This document shows positions 23,107 to 31,985 of a stretch of 33,299 bases of DNA, piece by piece. Positions within the stretch are counted from its first letter, which is position 1. Every line of letters begins with the position of its first letter. Source of the DNA: Candidatus Didemnitutus sp. (GTDB lineage: Bacteria > Verrucomicrobiota > Verrucomicrobiia > Opitutales > Opitutaceae); NCBI GenBank assembly GCA_023701285.1, contig JAMPXH010000036.1, positions 1 through 33,299 on the forward strand. Reading direction: 5' to 3'. The position numbers and the translations under genes are program-made. The notes under the pieces were generated by a model, which made no database searches, had not been told where the DNA came from, and saw nothing but the letters and a program-made list of their open reading frames with translations.

Positions 23107-25377
23107 ATGTCCGCCGCCCGCTGCCTTCGCCTTTCCCCGTTCGCCCGCCTCGCGCTTGCCGGCGCGATGCTCGTGCTGCTGCCGCCCGCCGTCCGCGCGC
23201 AGAACCAAGCCCAAGCCGATCCGCCGCATCTCGGCTACATCTACCCGGCCGGCGCGCGCCAAGGCACTACCGTGCGCGTGTGCATCGGCGGCCAGCGCCT
23301 GCGTGGCGCCGAGGCGGTCCACGTTTCCCCCGCTGCCGGCATCACAGCCAAATTCGTCGATTACGAACGCCCGCTCACCGTCGACGAGGCCAACAAGGCA
23401 CGCGACGAGGCGCGCGAGCTCGAGAAGCGCCGCCGCGCCGCCAAGGATAACCCCGCGGTGAAGTGGACCGACGCCGACGAGAAGAAACTCACCGCCCTGC
23501 AATCGCGCTCCATGATGCGCGCCAACCGTCTGCCCACGCCCGCCGTCGGCGAGACGGTGACCGTCGAGATCACCGTCGCCCCCGACGCCGCCCCCGGCGT
23601 CCGCGAGCTCCGCGTTCTCGGTGCCATCGGCCTGTCCAATCCCTTCGCGTTCCACATCGGCGACCTGCCCGAATTCAGCGAACCCGTGGTCAAGGGCACC
23701 TCCGTGCGCGACGCCCCCGGCACGCGCTCGCGCGCCGCGCTCGAGATCGCACTGCCGGTGACCGTCAACGGCCAGATCCTCGGCGGCGAGGTGGACCGCT
23801 ACCGCTTCGAGGCCCGGCGCGGCCAGCAGCTCACCGTCATCGCCCGCGCCCGCGCCCTCATCCCCTACCTCGCCGACGCCGTGCCCGGCTGGTTCCAGGC
23901 CACGCTCGCGCTCTACGACGACGAGGGCCGCGAACTCGCCTACCGCGACGACTTCCGCTTCCACCCCGATCCGGTGCTCGCCTACACGATCCCGGCCGAC
24001 GGACGCTACACCATCGAGATCAAGGATTCCATCCACCGCGGTCGCGAGGATTTCGTCTACCGCCTCAGCCTCGGCGAACTGCCCTTCATCACCAGCGTCT
24101 TCCCGCTCGGCACCACGCCCACGGCGCCGACCCGCTTCGCGCTTCGCGGCTGGAACCTCCAAGCCGGCGCCGAGAACGGCCAGACCATCGAGCACCGCGA
24201 CGGCTTCATCGATCTCTCCGTGCAACGCCACGGCTTCCGCTCCAACGCCGTGCGCGTCCACGTCGACCCGCTGACGCCCACGCTTGAAGCTGAGCCCAAC
24301 GACACCGCCGACACGGCGCCGCTGCTCCCGCTCCCGGCGTTGGTGGACGGACGCATCGGCCGCGCCGACGACATCGACGTTTACCGCTTCACCGGCCGCG
24401 CCGGAGAACCGTTCGTCGCCGAGGTCCTCGCCCGCCGGCTCGATTCGCCGCTCGATTCGCGCCTCGAACTGCTCGACGCGCAGGGCGCCGTTCTCGCCAG
24501 CAACGACGATTGCGAGGACAAGGCCGCCGGCCTCCTCACGCACCACGCCGACTCCCGGCTCGAGATCAAGCTCCCCGCCGACGGCACCTACGCCGTGCGC
24601 CTGCGCGACGTGCAACACCGCGGCGGCGACGAATACGCCTACCGCCTGCGCCTCGGCCCGCTGCGCCCGGACTTCGAGCTGCGCGTGTCGCCGGCGACGA
24701 TCAACGCCCGCGCCGGCGGCAGCGTGCCGCTCACCGTCTACGCCGTGCGCCGCGACGGCTTCACCGGCGAGATCGCGCTCGGGCTCATCGACGCCCCGCC
24801 CGGCTTCGCGCTCAGCGGCGCGCGCATTCCCGCCGGACAGGACAAGGTGCAACTCACCCTCACCGCCGCCTCCACGGTGCCCCGCGAACCCACGCCGCTG
24901 AAAGTCGCCGGCCGCGCCCTGATCGGCGGCCAGCCGGTCATCCACTTCGCCACGCCGGCGGAGGACATGATGCAGGCCTTCGCCTACCAACACCTCGTGC
25001 CCGCCCGCGAACTCGTTGTCTATCCCGCCACCCGCGGCAGCGGCGTGCGCACCGCGCAGACCAAGTCCGTTGCCCTCGCCGCCGGCGGCCAGGCCCGCGT
25101 GCTGCTGCGCACCGGCAGCCTGCGTGAACCCGGCCCGCTGCACGTCGCGCTCGTGAATCCGCCGACCGGCGTCACCGTCGCCGGCACCAGCGAGACCGGC
25201 GACGGCGTGGAAGTCACCCTCGCCTGCGAGGCCAAAGCGCCCGCGACCGCGGGCAACCTCATCTTCAGCGTCACGCACGAGCGCCCGCCGACCGGAAAAC
25301 AAAAACGTCCGCGACGCACGCCGCTCGGCTGCGCGCCGGCCATCCCGTTCACGCTGACGGCCGGCAGCGGCTCCTGA
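23107..25377 (+). CDS. Secreted PPC-domain (pre-peptidase C-terminal) protein of the DUF1501 operon
   Basis: This encodes 756 residues. The ATG at 23107 opens directly on a signal peptide (LALAGAMLVLLPPAVRAQ). A GTG at 23083, overlapping the DUF1501 stop by four bases (GTGA), is in frame and may be the true, translationally coupled start; it would add eight residues. The mature protein begins with an Ig-like/TIG-type strand set (LGYIYPAGARQGTTVRVCIGG). A highly charged insert of about 55 residues follows (about 85-140, with ARELEKRRRAAK). Then come two PPC-type beta domains (about 215-325, ending GRYTIEIKD..., and about 395-520, with EAEPNDTADTAP, DDIDVYRFTGRAGE and DGTYAVRLRD). Beta-rich domains follow to the end. 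PPC domains aid secretion or ligand binding in many exported enzymes. Here no catalytic domain is seen, so it is likely a binding or structural partner of DUF1501. Confidence 0.8.
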   Translation: MSAARCLRLSPFARLALAGAMLVLLPPAVRAQNQAQADPPHLGYIYPAGARQGTTVRVCIGGQRLRGAEAVHVSPAAGITAKFVDYERPLTVDEANKARDEARELEKRRRAAKDNPAVKWTDADEKKLTALQSRSMMRANRLPTPAVGETVTVEITVAPDAAPGVRELRVLGAIGLSNPFAFHIGDLPEFSEPVVKGTSVRDAPGTRSRAALEIALPVTVNGQILGGEVDRYRFEARRGQQLTVIARARALIPYLADAVPGWFQATLALYDDEGRELAYRDDFRFHPDPVLAYTIPADGRYTIEIKDSIHRGREDFVYRLSLGELPFITSVFPLGTTPTAPTRFALRGWNLQAGAENGQTIEHRDGFIDLSVQRHGFRSNAVRVHVDPLTPTLEAEPNDTADTAPLLPLPALVDGRIGRADDIDVYRFTGRAGEPFVAEVLARRLDSPLDSRLELLDAQGAVLASNDDCEDKAAGLLTHHADSRLEIKLPADGTYAVRLRDVQHRGGDEYAYRLRLGPLRPDFELRVSPATINARAGGSVPLTVYAVRRDGFTGEIALGLIDAPPGFALSGARIPAGQDKVQLTLTAASTVPREPTPLKVAGRALIGGQPVIHFATPAEDMMQAFAYQHLVPARELVVYPATRGSGVRTAQTKSVALAAGGQARVLLRTGSLREPGPLHVALVNPPTGVTVAGTSETGDGVEVTLACEAKAPATAGNLIFSVTHERPPTGKQKRPRRTPLGCAPAIPFTLTAGSGS

Positions 25378-25382
25378 CGCGC

Positions 25383-26762
25383 TCAGTTGAGCTGGCGTTG
25401 CGTGCGGCGCGGCGACGCGTCCGCATCGGCGTCGGCATCACGGGTGTTGCGCTCGGTCCGCGGCGTGCGCTCGGGCTGCGCCCGCGGACGCTCGGCCGGA
25501 GGAGTCGGCGGCGCGGAAACCCGCGGAGCAGGATTGTCGGAGCGCGGAGGATGCACGACGCGCCCCGCATCGCGGACGGGCGGCGGATTGCCCGGACGCA
25601 CGGGATTGCCGACTTGGCCTGAATTGTTCGCTGTCGCAGGCTGACCCGCGCGCGGCCCCTGATGCCGCCGGGTGTCCGCGCCCTCGACCCGCGGAACGCG
25701 CGGGCCCGGCGTCGCGGCCGGATTGACGCGCGGCGGCGGCGTGCGTGTCTCGCGACCGACCTCGGGCGCGGGCGTGCCCGGACGCAGCGCGGGACCGCGC
25801 GGACGATCCTGTCCCGGACGCGGATTCACCTGCCCGGGCTGATGCCGCGGAGACGGAGAGTCTGGGCGCACACCTCGATCCGGGCGACGGCGCTCGTCGC
25901 CGCCGCGCGACGGCTGGGCTTGCAACCGGGACTGGCGCGCGGCTTCCCAATCGCGGTTGGGACGCAGCACCACCGGCCCGACCGGGCGCGCGTGATGATG
26001 CGGCGGACGCGGATGGCGCGGTTGCCAGTGCGTCCAGCGATAATCCGGATGCGGATGCCGGTGCGAGTAACGGATGCGCCAATCCGGGCGGTAATACCAC
26101 TGCGCCGGCCGGTGCACGACATGCACGGTGCGGTAGCGCCAGTCGCAATCGAAGCTCAGCCACCAACCGATGCTGTAGCCGATGCCGAATGTGAGGAACG
26201 GCCGCGGCCAGAACGTGTTCACGTGCGTGACGTAGAGCACCTCGGGATCGTAGCGCGGCACATAGATCACGGTCGGCTGCGCGGGCACGATGCGGATCTC
26301 GTCCGCCTCCACGAGCACGTCTTGCTCCGCCGTGCTGGAGAGCAGGCCGTTCGCCCGGGCGCGCGTCCGCAACGTCTGCACGGCGGTCATCACCTGTTCC
26401 CGTTGGTCGAGGAACGCCTCGCCCAGCGTGCGCGTCCATTCGAGGTTCTCGTCGAGGTAGTCGATGACCTCGCGGTAACGCGCGAGCGCCTTCACGCTGT
26501 CGTCCCACGGCTCAGCGTCGACCGCCTCGAGTTCGCCCCCGCGTTCGAGGTAACGCGCCGCCAGCACGATGTCCGCCGGCTGCGTCGCCGCCGGCAGGAT
26601 GATCGCCACCAGCGGATCCGGATACAACGCGATGGGCGCGACCAGTTCCTCGATCTGGGCAACGGTCAGCGGCTCACGGGCCGGCGGAGGCGCCGGCTCC
26701 TCCGCCCAAGTCCACACCGACAGGGAAAAAACACCGGACAGGAGGAGCAGCAGCTTTTTCAT
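25383..26762 (-). CDS. DUF3300 envelope protein with Arg/Pro/His-rich tail
   Basis: This encodes 459 residues with a signal peptide (MKKLLLLLSGVFSLSVWTWA). The DUF3300 domain (about 31-220) shows the hallmark LVAPIALYPDPLVAIILPAAT, followed by PWDDSVKALARY, WTRTLGEAFLDQREQVMTAV and VIYVPRYDPEVLY. The rest (about 220-459) is low complexity: first aromatic/His/Arg-rich (WYYRPDWRIRYSHRHPHP), then Pro/Arg-rich and probably disordered. DUF3300 proteins are exported and of unknown function. The strongly basic tail could bind anionic envelope polymers, which is only an inference. Its stop faces the stop of the PPC-domain gene across five bases, leaving no room for a terminator between them, so the transcripts may overlap. 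No clear Shine-Dalgarno precedes the ATG. Confidence 0.85.
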   Translation of the reverse strand: MKKLLLLLSGVFSLSVWTWAEEPAPPPAREPLTVAQIEELVAPIALYPDPLVAIILPAATQPADIVLAARYLERGGELEAVDAEPWDDSVKALARYREVIDYLDENLEWTRTLGEAFLDQREQVMTAVQTLRTRARANGLLSSTAEQDVLVEADEIRIVPAQPTVIYVPRYDPEVLYVTHVNTFWPRPFLTFGIGYSIGWWLSFDCDWRYRTVHVVHRPAQWYYRPDWRIRYSHRHPHPDYRWTHWQPRHPRPPHHHARPVGPVVLRPNRDWEAARQSRLQAQPSRGGDERRRPDRGVRPDSPSPRHQPGQVNPRPGQDRPRGPALRPGTPAPEVGRETRTPPPRVNPAATPGPRVPRVEGADTRRHQGPRAGQPATANNSGQVGNPVRPGNPPPVRDAGRVVHPPRSDNPAPRVSAPPTPPAERPRAQPERTPRTERNTRDADADADASPRRTQRQLN

Positions 26763-26872
26763 GGGGAGATACTCGGTTGGAGTTGGACCCTGAGACGCAG
26801 GAAAAGTTGTCGGTATTCAAAAGAAAGCCACCTCGCCCTTCCGCCCGGTCGATGGGCGCGCGGACAAGTCAG

Positions 26873-26886
26873 GCCGGTCGACCGGC
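26873..26886 (-). terminator. Possible hairpin after the rhomboid-type gene
   Basis: The perfect palindrome GCCGGTCGACCGGC begins 14 bp after the stop at 26901 on the same strand. It can fold as a 5-bp stem with a TCGA loop. No T-tract follows, so support is weak. Confidence 0.25.
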
Positions 26887-26900
26887 TCGCCCGGAATCGG

Positions 26901-27536
26901 TCAGTTTTGCAAAGACCGCGCAGGCTTGGCCTTGCGCTCCACCCAAGCCCCCACGCCCCACGCGATCAGCGCATACGCGGTGGCGGCAAGGTGGGCGCTG
27001 GTGGCGACTTTCACCGTCGGATCGTCGAAGGCGATGAACCCACCGCCCTGTCCGCCGCGCGTGATTTCGTAAACGAGTTCCACGACGTAGATGGCAACGA
27101 CCGCTGGCCAGAACCAGTCGCGCCAGTTGCCTTGCCAGCCGCGCACGGCGAGCAGCAGGAGCAACCCGAGGTTGACTGCGCTGAGCCCGGCGTAGCGCTG
27201 CATCTGCGGATCGAGCCAGTAGATCGCCGCGCTGATGAGCGCCGGCTGCACCGTCAGCGCCAGCCAGCTCGCCGTGCGGAAGCGCTGCCCGAGCGTCCAA
27301 CCGAGGATCATGAGCAGGCCGGCGTCGGCGATGAAATGCATCCACCCGAAATGCACGAGGTGTCCCGTCCAGATGCGCCACCACTCGCCTGCGCCGATCG
27401 CGTCGCGTTGGTAGATGAGCGGCTCGCGCCACGCCGGCACGAGTTGCACCACGAGCGCCGCGCCGCCGATGACGACGTAGAACCACGGCGGCCAGCCGAG
27501 GCGGCGCAGGAAGTTCACCCACGGGGCGGGCGTCAT
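26901..27536 (-). CDS. Rhombosortase-like rhomboid intramembrane serine protease
   Basis: This encodes 211 residues, mostly hydrophobic, with about six membrane helices. The order of motifs fits rhomboid proteases, closest to rhombosortases: EWWRIWTGHLVHFGWMHFIAD in the early loop and helix, RYAGLSAVN with the presumed nucleophile Ser119, and VATSAHLAA with the presumed base His182. The canonical rhombosortase motif is GLSG.LHG; here GLSAVNLG lacks the second glycine and histidine but keeps the serine. The Ser-His pair therefore looks intact. Rhombosortases process proteins with a GlyGly-CTERM tail; none of the proteins in this window ends with such a tail. The gene starts 41 bp after the OPT transporter stop on the same strand and is probably co-transcribed with it. 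No Shine-Dalgarno is evident; a few codons upstream could belong to the protein. Confidence 0.7.
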   Translation of the reverse strand: MTPAPWVNFLRRLGWPPWFYVVIGGAALVVQLVPAWREPLIYQRDAIGAGEWWRIWTGHLVHFGWMHFIADAGLLMILGWTLGQRFRTASWLALTVQPALISAAIYWLDPQMQRYAGLSAVNLGLLLLLAVRGWQGNWRDWFWPAVVAIYVVELVYEITRGGQGGGFIAFDDPTVKVATSAHLAATAYALIAWGVGAWVERKAKPARSLQN

Positions 27537-27577
27537 GACGGGAAAGGCGACGGACGGGCGGCGGGGCGCGGCGGCGC

Positions 27578-29872
27578 TCACTGCTTCGGCTTCAGCAGCC
27601 GCTCGCGCGCGACGAGGTAGAGGAACACGCAGATCGCCGCGAACGGGATCAGTGCGAGCAGGTCCGCGTAGGCGCCGCCGTAGAACGGATTGTTCGCCGC
27701 CGACCAAGCCGTCACCGCCGCGTCGAAATCGCTCAGCACGCCCGCGAAGAACGCGATCGCGATGCCCGCGATGGCGCCGCCGGCGATGTAGCCGGAGGCG
27801 AGCAGCACGCCCGGGCTCTTGTCGCTCTCGGCAGTGAACTGCTCGTCGTTCATCGCCGCGTAGGCGGCCTTCCGGCGCGTGCGGCGGTCGACCAGCCAGC
27901 GGATGAACCCGCCGACGAGGATCGGCGTCGAGGCGGCCAGCGGGATGTAGACGCCGACGGCGAACGCCAGCGCCGGCACAAAGCTCATCTGCAGCACCAC
28001 CGCGATCATCACGCCGAGCAACACCAGCGCCCACGGGAGCTGCTGATCGAGAATGCCCTTGATGATGTAGGAGACGAGGCGCGCCTGCGGGGCGGCAAAC
28101 TTCTGCACCTTCGTGCCGTCCGGCCGCTGGCTGTAGGCGCCGTTGATGCCGGGATCGACGAACCACACGGCCTCGCCGCGCTCGTTCACGAAATACTTGC
28201 CCGCCGGGCCGCCCACGTCGTCCGGCTTGTGCCAGACGAGATACTCCGCCGCGTCGTCGCGCGCCTGCGGTCCCTGCAACGCCTCGCGCTCGAGCGCGTC
28301 GAGCGTGGAGACCTTGGCGTGCAGACCGGCCGGGGCCACCTGCGCCGCCGGCACATAGACGGTCGCAGCGTCGTTCAACCGCAGTAGGATCGGCCCGAGC
28401 AATACGGCCGACGCAAACGCGCCGACGAGGATCGCGTATTGCTGCAGCTTCGGCGTGCCGCCGACGAGGAAGCCCGTCTTCAGATCCTGCGAGGTCGTGC
28501 CACCGTTCGACGCCGCGATGCACACGATCGCGCCGACCGAGAGCGCCGTCACGTAGTAGGCGGGCGTGCTCCAGCCGATGAGCAGGAAGATCAGGCACAC
28601 GAACAGCAGCGTCGCCACCGTCATGCCCGAGATCGGGTTCGACGAGGAACCGATCTCGCCCGTAAGCCGCGACGAGACCGTCACGAAGAGGAAGCCGAAC
28701 ACCACGATCAGCGCCGCGCCGAGCAGATTCATCTGCAGGGGCTTGGCCAGCACGATGCAGGTCATCAGCACCACGATGCCGATGCCGATGAATTTCAGCG
28801 GCAGGTCCCGCTCCGTGCGCGGCACGGCGTCGGCCGCCGGCGTGTCGCCCTGCGCCGCCCGCACGTCGCGCACGCCGGCCACGAAGCTGTGCCAGATGGT
28901 CGGCAGCGCCTGGATGAGGCTGATGATGCCGCCCGCCGTCACCGCGCCCGCGCCGATGTAGAGGATGTAGGCGCGGCGGATGTCGTAGGGGTCCATGTCC
29001 GCGATCGGCACCGTGCCCGGCGCGATCGGCACCGGCACGCCGTCGCCGAAGAATTTGATCAACGGGATCAACACGAGGAACGACAGCACGCCGCCGCCGC
29101 ACATGATGGCCGCGATCCGTGGCCCGATCACGTAGCCCACGCCCACGAGCTCGGGCGAAATCTCCGCGCCGACCGAGCCGCCCTTGAGCGGCGCGCCGAA
29201 CACCTTTTCCGGAATGTCCTTCCAGCCCTTCAACGCCGCCATGGCGATCTTGTAGAACAAACCGACGAAGAAGCCCGCGAACACCACCTTCGCGCCCGGC
29301 GACTTGCCCAGGCCGGCCGCCTCGGCCGCCGCCATCTCCGCCCGCGCGCTCGGCGAGGCGGCCTGCCGCGAGACCTCGTCGACGCTCGCCTTCAGCACCG
29401 CCGCGCAGGCCGTGCCTTCCGGATATTTCAGCACGCCGTGCTCCTTCACGATCAGCGCCCGGCGCAGCGGGATCATCATGAGGATGCCGAGCAACCCGCC
29501 CAGCAGCGCCACCAGCATCACCCGCGCGACTTCGAGGTCGAAGCCGAGGATCATGATCGCCGGCATCGTCGCGCCGACGCCGAACGCGATCGATTCGCCC
29601 GCCGAGCCGGCGGTCTGCGCGATGTTGTGCTCGAGGATCGTCGCGTCGCGCAGGCCCACTTTCGAGAGCGCGCGCCACAGCGTCAGCGAGATCACTGCCA
29701 CGGGGATCGACGCGCTGACGGTCAGGCCGACCTTCAGCACGAGGTAGAGCGACGACGCGCCGAAGATGATGCCCAGCACGGCGCCGGTCAGCACGGCGCG
29801 CAACGTGAACTCAGGGATGACGGCCGAGGCCGGGATGAACGGCTCGAATTTCGAGGAGGGAGGTTGCGCCAT
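27578..29872 (-). CDS. OPT family oligopeptide/metal-chelate transporter
   Basis: This encodes 764 residues with about 14-16 membrane helices. The OPT family signature lies near the N-terminus: FTLRAVLTGAVLGIIFGASS, then HNIAQTAGSAGESIAFGVG, LRRALIVKEHGVLKYPEGTA and further glycine-rich helices. OPT proteins import oligopeptides or metal chelates with protons; the exact substrate cannot be told. A hydrophilic region of about 110 residues (roughly 500-610, with YLVWHKPDDVGGPAGKYFV) interrupts the helices near the C-terminal third, as in several long bacterial members. The start at 29872 gives the N-terminus MAQPPSSKFEPFIPAS; an in-frame ATG at 29917 is less likely because a terminator-like hairpin (29884-29901) lies between the two. 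The upstream neighbour on the same strand is a ketopantoate reductase and the downstream one a rhomboid-type protease. Confidence 0.9.
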   Translation of the reverse strand: MAQPPSSKFEPFIPASAVIPEFTLRAVLTGAVLGIIFGASSLYLVLKVGLTVSASIPVAVISLTLWRALSKVGLRDATILEHNIAQTAGSAGESIAFGVGATMPAIMILGFDLEVARVMLVALLGGLLGILMMIPLRRALIVKEHGVLKYPEGTACAAVLKASVDEVSRQAASPSARAEMAAAEAAGLGKSPGAKVVFAGFFVGLFYKIAMAALKGWKDIPEKVFGAPLKGGSVGAEISPELVGVGYVIGPRIAAIMCGGGVLSFLVLIPLIKFFGDGVPVPIAPGTVPIADMDPYDIRRAYILYIGAGAVTAGGIISLIQALPTIWHSFVAGVRDVRAAQGDTPAADAVPRTERDLPLKFIGIGIVVLMTCIVLAKPLQMNLLGAALIVVFGFLFVTVSSRLTGEIGSSSNPISGMTVATLLFVCLIFLLIGWSTPAYYVTALSVGAIVCIAASNGGTTSQDLKTGFLVGGTPKLQQYAILVGAFASAVLLGPILLRLNDAATVYVPAAQVAPAGLHAKVSTLDALEREALQGPQARDDAAEYLVWHKPDDVGGPAGKYFVNERGEAVWFVDPGINGAYSQRPDGTKVQKFAAPQARLVSYIIKGILDQQLPWALVLLGVMIAVVLQMSFVPALAFAVGVYIPLAASTPILVGGFIRWLVDRRTRRKAAYAAMNDEQFTAESDKSPGVLLASGYIAGGAIAGIAIAFFAGVLSDFDAAVTAWSAANNPFYGGAYADLLALIPFAAICVFLYLVARERLLKPKQ

Positions 29873-29875
29873 GGG

Positions 29876-29901
29876 AAAAAGCGGGCGCAGCTTGCTGCGC
29901 C
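29876..29901 (-). terminator. Intrinsic terminator or leader hairpin before the OPT gene
   Basis: On the minus strand GGCGCAGC and GCTGCGCC form a perfect stem (29901-29884), followed after three bases by TTTTT (29880-29876) and, three bases later, the OPT start codon. It lies 40 bp after the ketopantoate reductase stop. It fits a Rho-independent terminator for panC-panE; because it abuts the OPT start it could also act as an attenuator or ribosome-blocking hairpin. Confidence 0.55.
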
Positions 29902-29941
29902 GCGCCCGGGCAGGCAACCCAGCATTCGCCCGCCCCCGCGC

Positions 29942-30898
29942 TCAGCGGCGGCGCTTCGCCGGCTTGCGCGCGGCGAGCTTGTGGCGGATGAGCCAGTAGA
30001 GCATCTCGAGGCGCGGCACGGCGGCACCGACGGATTTGGCGCGGCGCACGGGCTCGCCCCAGATCTCCTCGATCTCCACCTCGCGACCCTCCTCGCAATC
30101 GATGAGGCTCGACGGACGGTAACGCCCGATCTTCGCCGTGCGCTCGAACTGCAGCTCGACGAAGGAGCGCGGGATCACGTGCCCGAACTTCGCCGCCGCA
30201 TCCACGATCTCCTCCATCAGCCGTCGCGCGAGCGCGCGCAGGCCCTCGTCGGCCATGATGAGATCCGTCGTGATGCCGCCGGCGGCGATCGCGATGCCGT
30301 TGAAAGGGACGTTCCACACCAGCTTGCGCCAGCGCTGCTCCTCGAGGTTGTCGTGCGCCTCGCACTTGACGCCGGCGCGGTTGAAGAGCGCGACGATCGC
30401 CTGCGTGCGCTCGTCCTTCGCGCGGCCGAATTCGCCGATGGCCATGAGGCCGGGGAACAGGCACTCGACCACGCCCGGCGCCGTGCGCGTGGCGCCGATG
30501 TAGCAGATCGCCCCGGCCGTGCGCGCCGCGCCGACGACCTCCGCCACGGGCTCCTCGACGCCGAGACCGTTCTGCAGCGTGAGCACGACGGTGTTCTCGT
30601 GCAGCAGCGGCGGCAGCAGCCGGCGCAGCTGGTCGTTCGCCGTCGCCTTCAACGCCACGATCACCAGATCGCAGGGGCCGATTTCCTCCGTGGCGCCGTA
30701 GGCCTGCACCTTGCGCACGTGGATGCGGGCGGACGGAGTCTTGATCCGGATGCCGCGCGCGAGCAGGGCGGCGCGGCCGGTGCGGGCGAGAAAATGGACG
30801 TCGTGGCCGGACTTCGCGAGCAGGGCTCCGTAATACGTGCCGAGCGCGCCGGCGCCCACGATCGCGATGCGGGGCTTGGCGGGGAACGGGGAATTCAC
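29942..30898 (-). CDS. panE: 2-dehydropantoate 2-reductase family protein (ketopantoate reductase)
   Basis: This encodes 318 residues from a GTG at 30898, chosen because it puts the nucleotide-binding motif [14 protein letters not shown] (GAGALG at 15-20) at the usual distance from the N-terminus; the frame stays open upstream but is arginine-rich junk. The family lysine is Lys192 in [13 protein letters not shown], and the conserved acidic segment EIEEIWGEP lies around residue 277. The family reduces ketopantoate to pantoate with NADPH, the second step of pantothenate synthesis. The adjacent panC on the same strand (133 bp upstream) supports this role, although the family also contains members with other 2-oxo acid substrates. 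panB and panD are not in the window. A terminator-like hairpin follows the gene. Confidence 0.8.
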   Translation of the reverse strand: MNSPFPAKPRIAIVGAGALGTYYGALLAKSGHDVHFLARTGRAALLARGIRIKTPSARIHVRKVQAYGATEEIGPCDLVIVALKATANDQLRRLLPPLLHENTVVLTLQNGLGVEEPVAEVVGAARTAGAICYIGATRTAPGVVECLFPGLMAIGEFGRAKDERTQAIVALFNRAGVKCEAHDNLEEQRWRKLVWNVPFNGIAIAAGGITTDLIMADEGLRALARRLMEEIVDAAAKFGHVIPRSFVELQFERTAKIGRYRPSSLIDCEEGREVEIEEIWGEPVRRAKSVGAAVPRLEMLYWLIRHKLAARKPAKRRR

Positions 30899-31031
30899 AG
30901 GCGCGAGAACACACGCGCGCGGGGAAAATTCAATCCCGGAGCCGCCGCGCGGGCGCGCTTTCACGCGGTTTTTCAGCGCGCCGCGCGGATGGAGCCGCGA
31001 CACAATCCACGCTCGCCGGCGCGGACGCTCG

Positions 31032-31874
31032 TCAGAGCGAGATGTTGTCGGTCAACCGCACCTCATCGACCCAGAAGGCGACGGCCATGAGGCATTGCCC
31101 CGGCACGACTTCGCGCATCGCCTCCATCGTGTCGCGATTCACCACGGCGATGTAGATGATGCGCAGGCGGCGGCGCTGTCCGATGATGTGCGTGGCCTCG
31201 GCGACGATGCGGTCCGCACTGCGGATGCCGGTGGCGACCATCTCCCGGGCCCGGCTCAGCGCTTGGTGCACCGCCAGCGCCTCTTCGCGCTGCGTGGGCA
31301 TGAGGTAGGCGTTGCGCGCGCTCAGGGCCAGGCCGTCCGCGTCGCGCACCGTCGGCCCCGCGACGATCTCCACCGGCAGCGAGAGGTCGGCCAGCATCTT
31401 GCGCACCACGGCGACCTGCTGCGGGTCCTTCTCGCCCATCACCAGCACCTGCGGCTGCACGATGTGCAACAGCTTCAACCAGCAGGTCAGCACGCCGCGG
31501 AACAGCGCCGGGCGCGAGATGCCGCACAGCGGCTTGCTCACGCGGTCCTCCGCGACGGCGGTCGAGAAATGTTTCGGAAACATCTCCTCGTTCGTCGGCG
31601 TGAACAACACCGCCACGCCTTCGCGCTCGGCCAGCGCAGCGTCGGCGGCTGGCGACCGCGGGTATTTGCCGAAATCCTCGCTCGCCCCGAATTGCAGGGG
31701 GTTGACGAAGGCCGACAGCACCACCTCCTCGCCGCGCTCGCGCGCCAGCCGGATCAGGCTGGCGTGCCCAGCGTGCAAGGCCCCCAGCGTGGGGATCAGC
31801 GCGATGCGCCGTCCGTTGGCCCGCAGTCCGGCGGCGGCCTCCCGCATCGCCGCGATGGTGTCGATTTTTTGCAT
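31032..31874 (-). CDS. panC: Pantothenate synthetase (pantoate-beta-alanine ligase)
   Basis: This encodes 280 residues, the usual family length. It joins pantoate and beta-alanine with ATP in the cytoplasm, the last step to pantothenate. The nucleotidyltransferase motif is [16 protein letters not shown] (HAGH, near residue 28-37). Pantoate and beta-alanine site motifs follow: [33 protein letters not shown] and [17 protein letters not shown]. In the last the common SSRN is SARN, a mild variation. The C-terminal domain ends [13 protein letters not shown], as expected. The start at 31874 ([13 protein letters not shown]) fits the family. It is divergent from dapL across 111 bp and is followed on the same strand by the ketopantoate reductase. 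Confidence 0.95.
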   Translation of the reverse strand: MQKIDTIAAMREAAAGLRANGRRIALIPTLGALHAGHASLIRLARERGEEVVLSAFVNPLQFGASEDFGKYPRSPAADAALAEREGVAVLFTPTNEEMFPKHFSTAVAEDRVSKPLCGISRPALFRGVLTCWLKLLHIVQPQVLVMGEKDPQQVAVVRKMLADLSLPVEIVAGPTVRDADGLALSARNAYLMPTQREEALAVHQALSRAREMVATGIRSADRIVAEATHIIGQRRRLRIIYIAVVNRDTMEAMREVVPGQCLMAVAFWVDEVRLTDNISL

Positions 31875-31985
31875 ACAGGGAACGGACTTGAACTAACCCG
31901 CCGCGGCCCGCTTTATCAAGCGCTCTTCGCCCGGCGTCCGCCCCGGCCGCCGCGGCCCTCCACTCCCGCCGCTCCCTTTCCACCG

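Noticed and set aside
30952-30982. Hairpin (GGCGCGC/GCGCGCC, 17-base loop) between panC and panE
   Set aside because: The stem is short with a long loop in extremely GC-rich sequence and no T-tract at its base; more likely chance than a terminator.
30837-31985. N-terminal extension of dapL, open for 383 codons upstream of the chosen start
   Set aside because: It runs antisense to panC and part of panE and is arginine/histidine-rich; the known DapL N-terminus begins at 31986.
31875-31985. Promoter for panC with a TTGATA -35-like box
   Set aside because: The matching -10 position at 17 bases spacing (TTAGTT) is poor, so I do not report a promoter.
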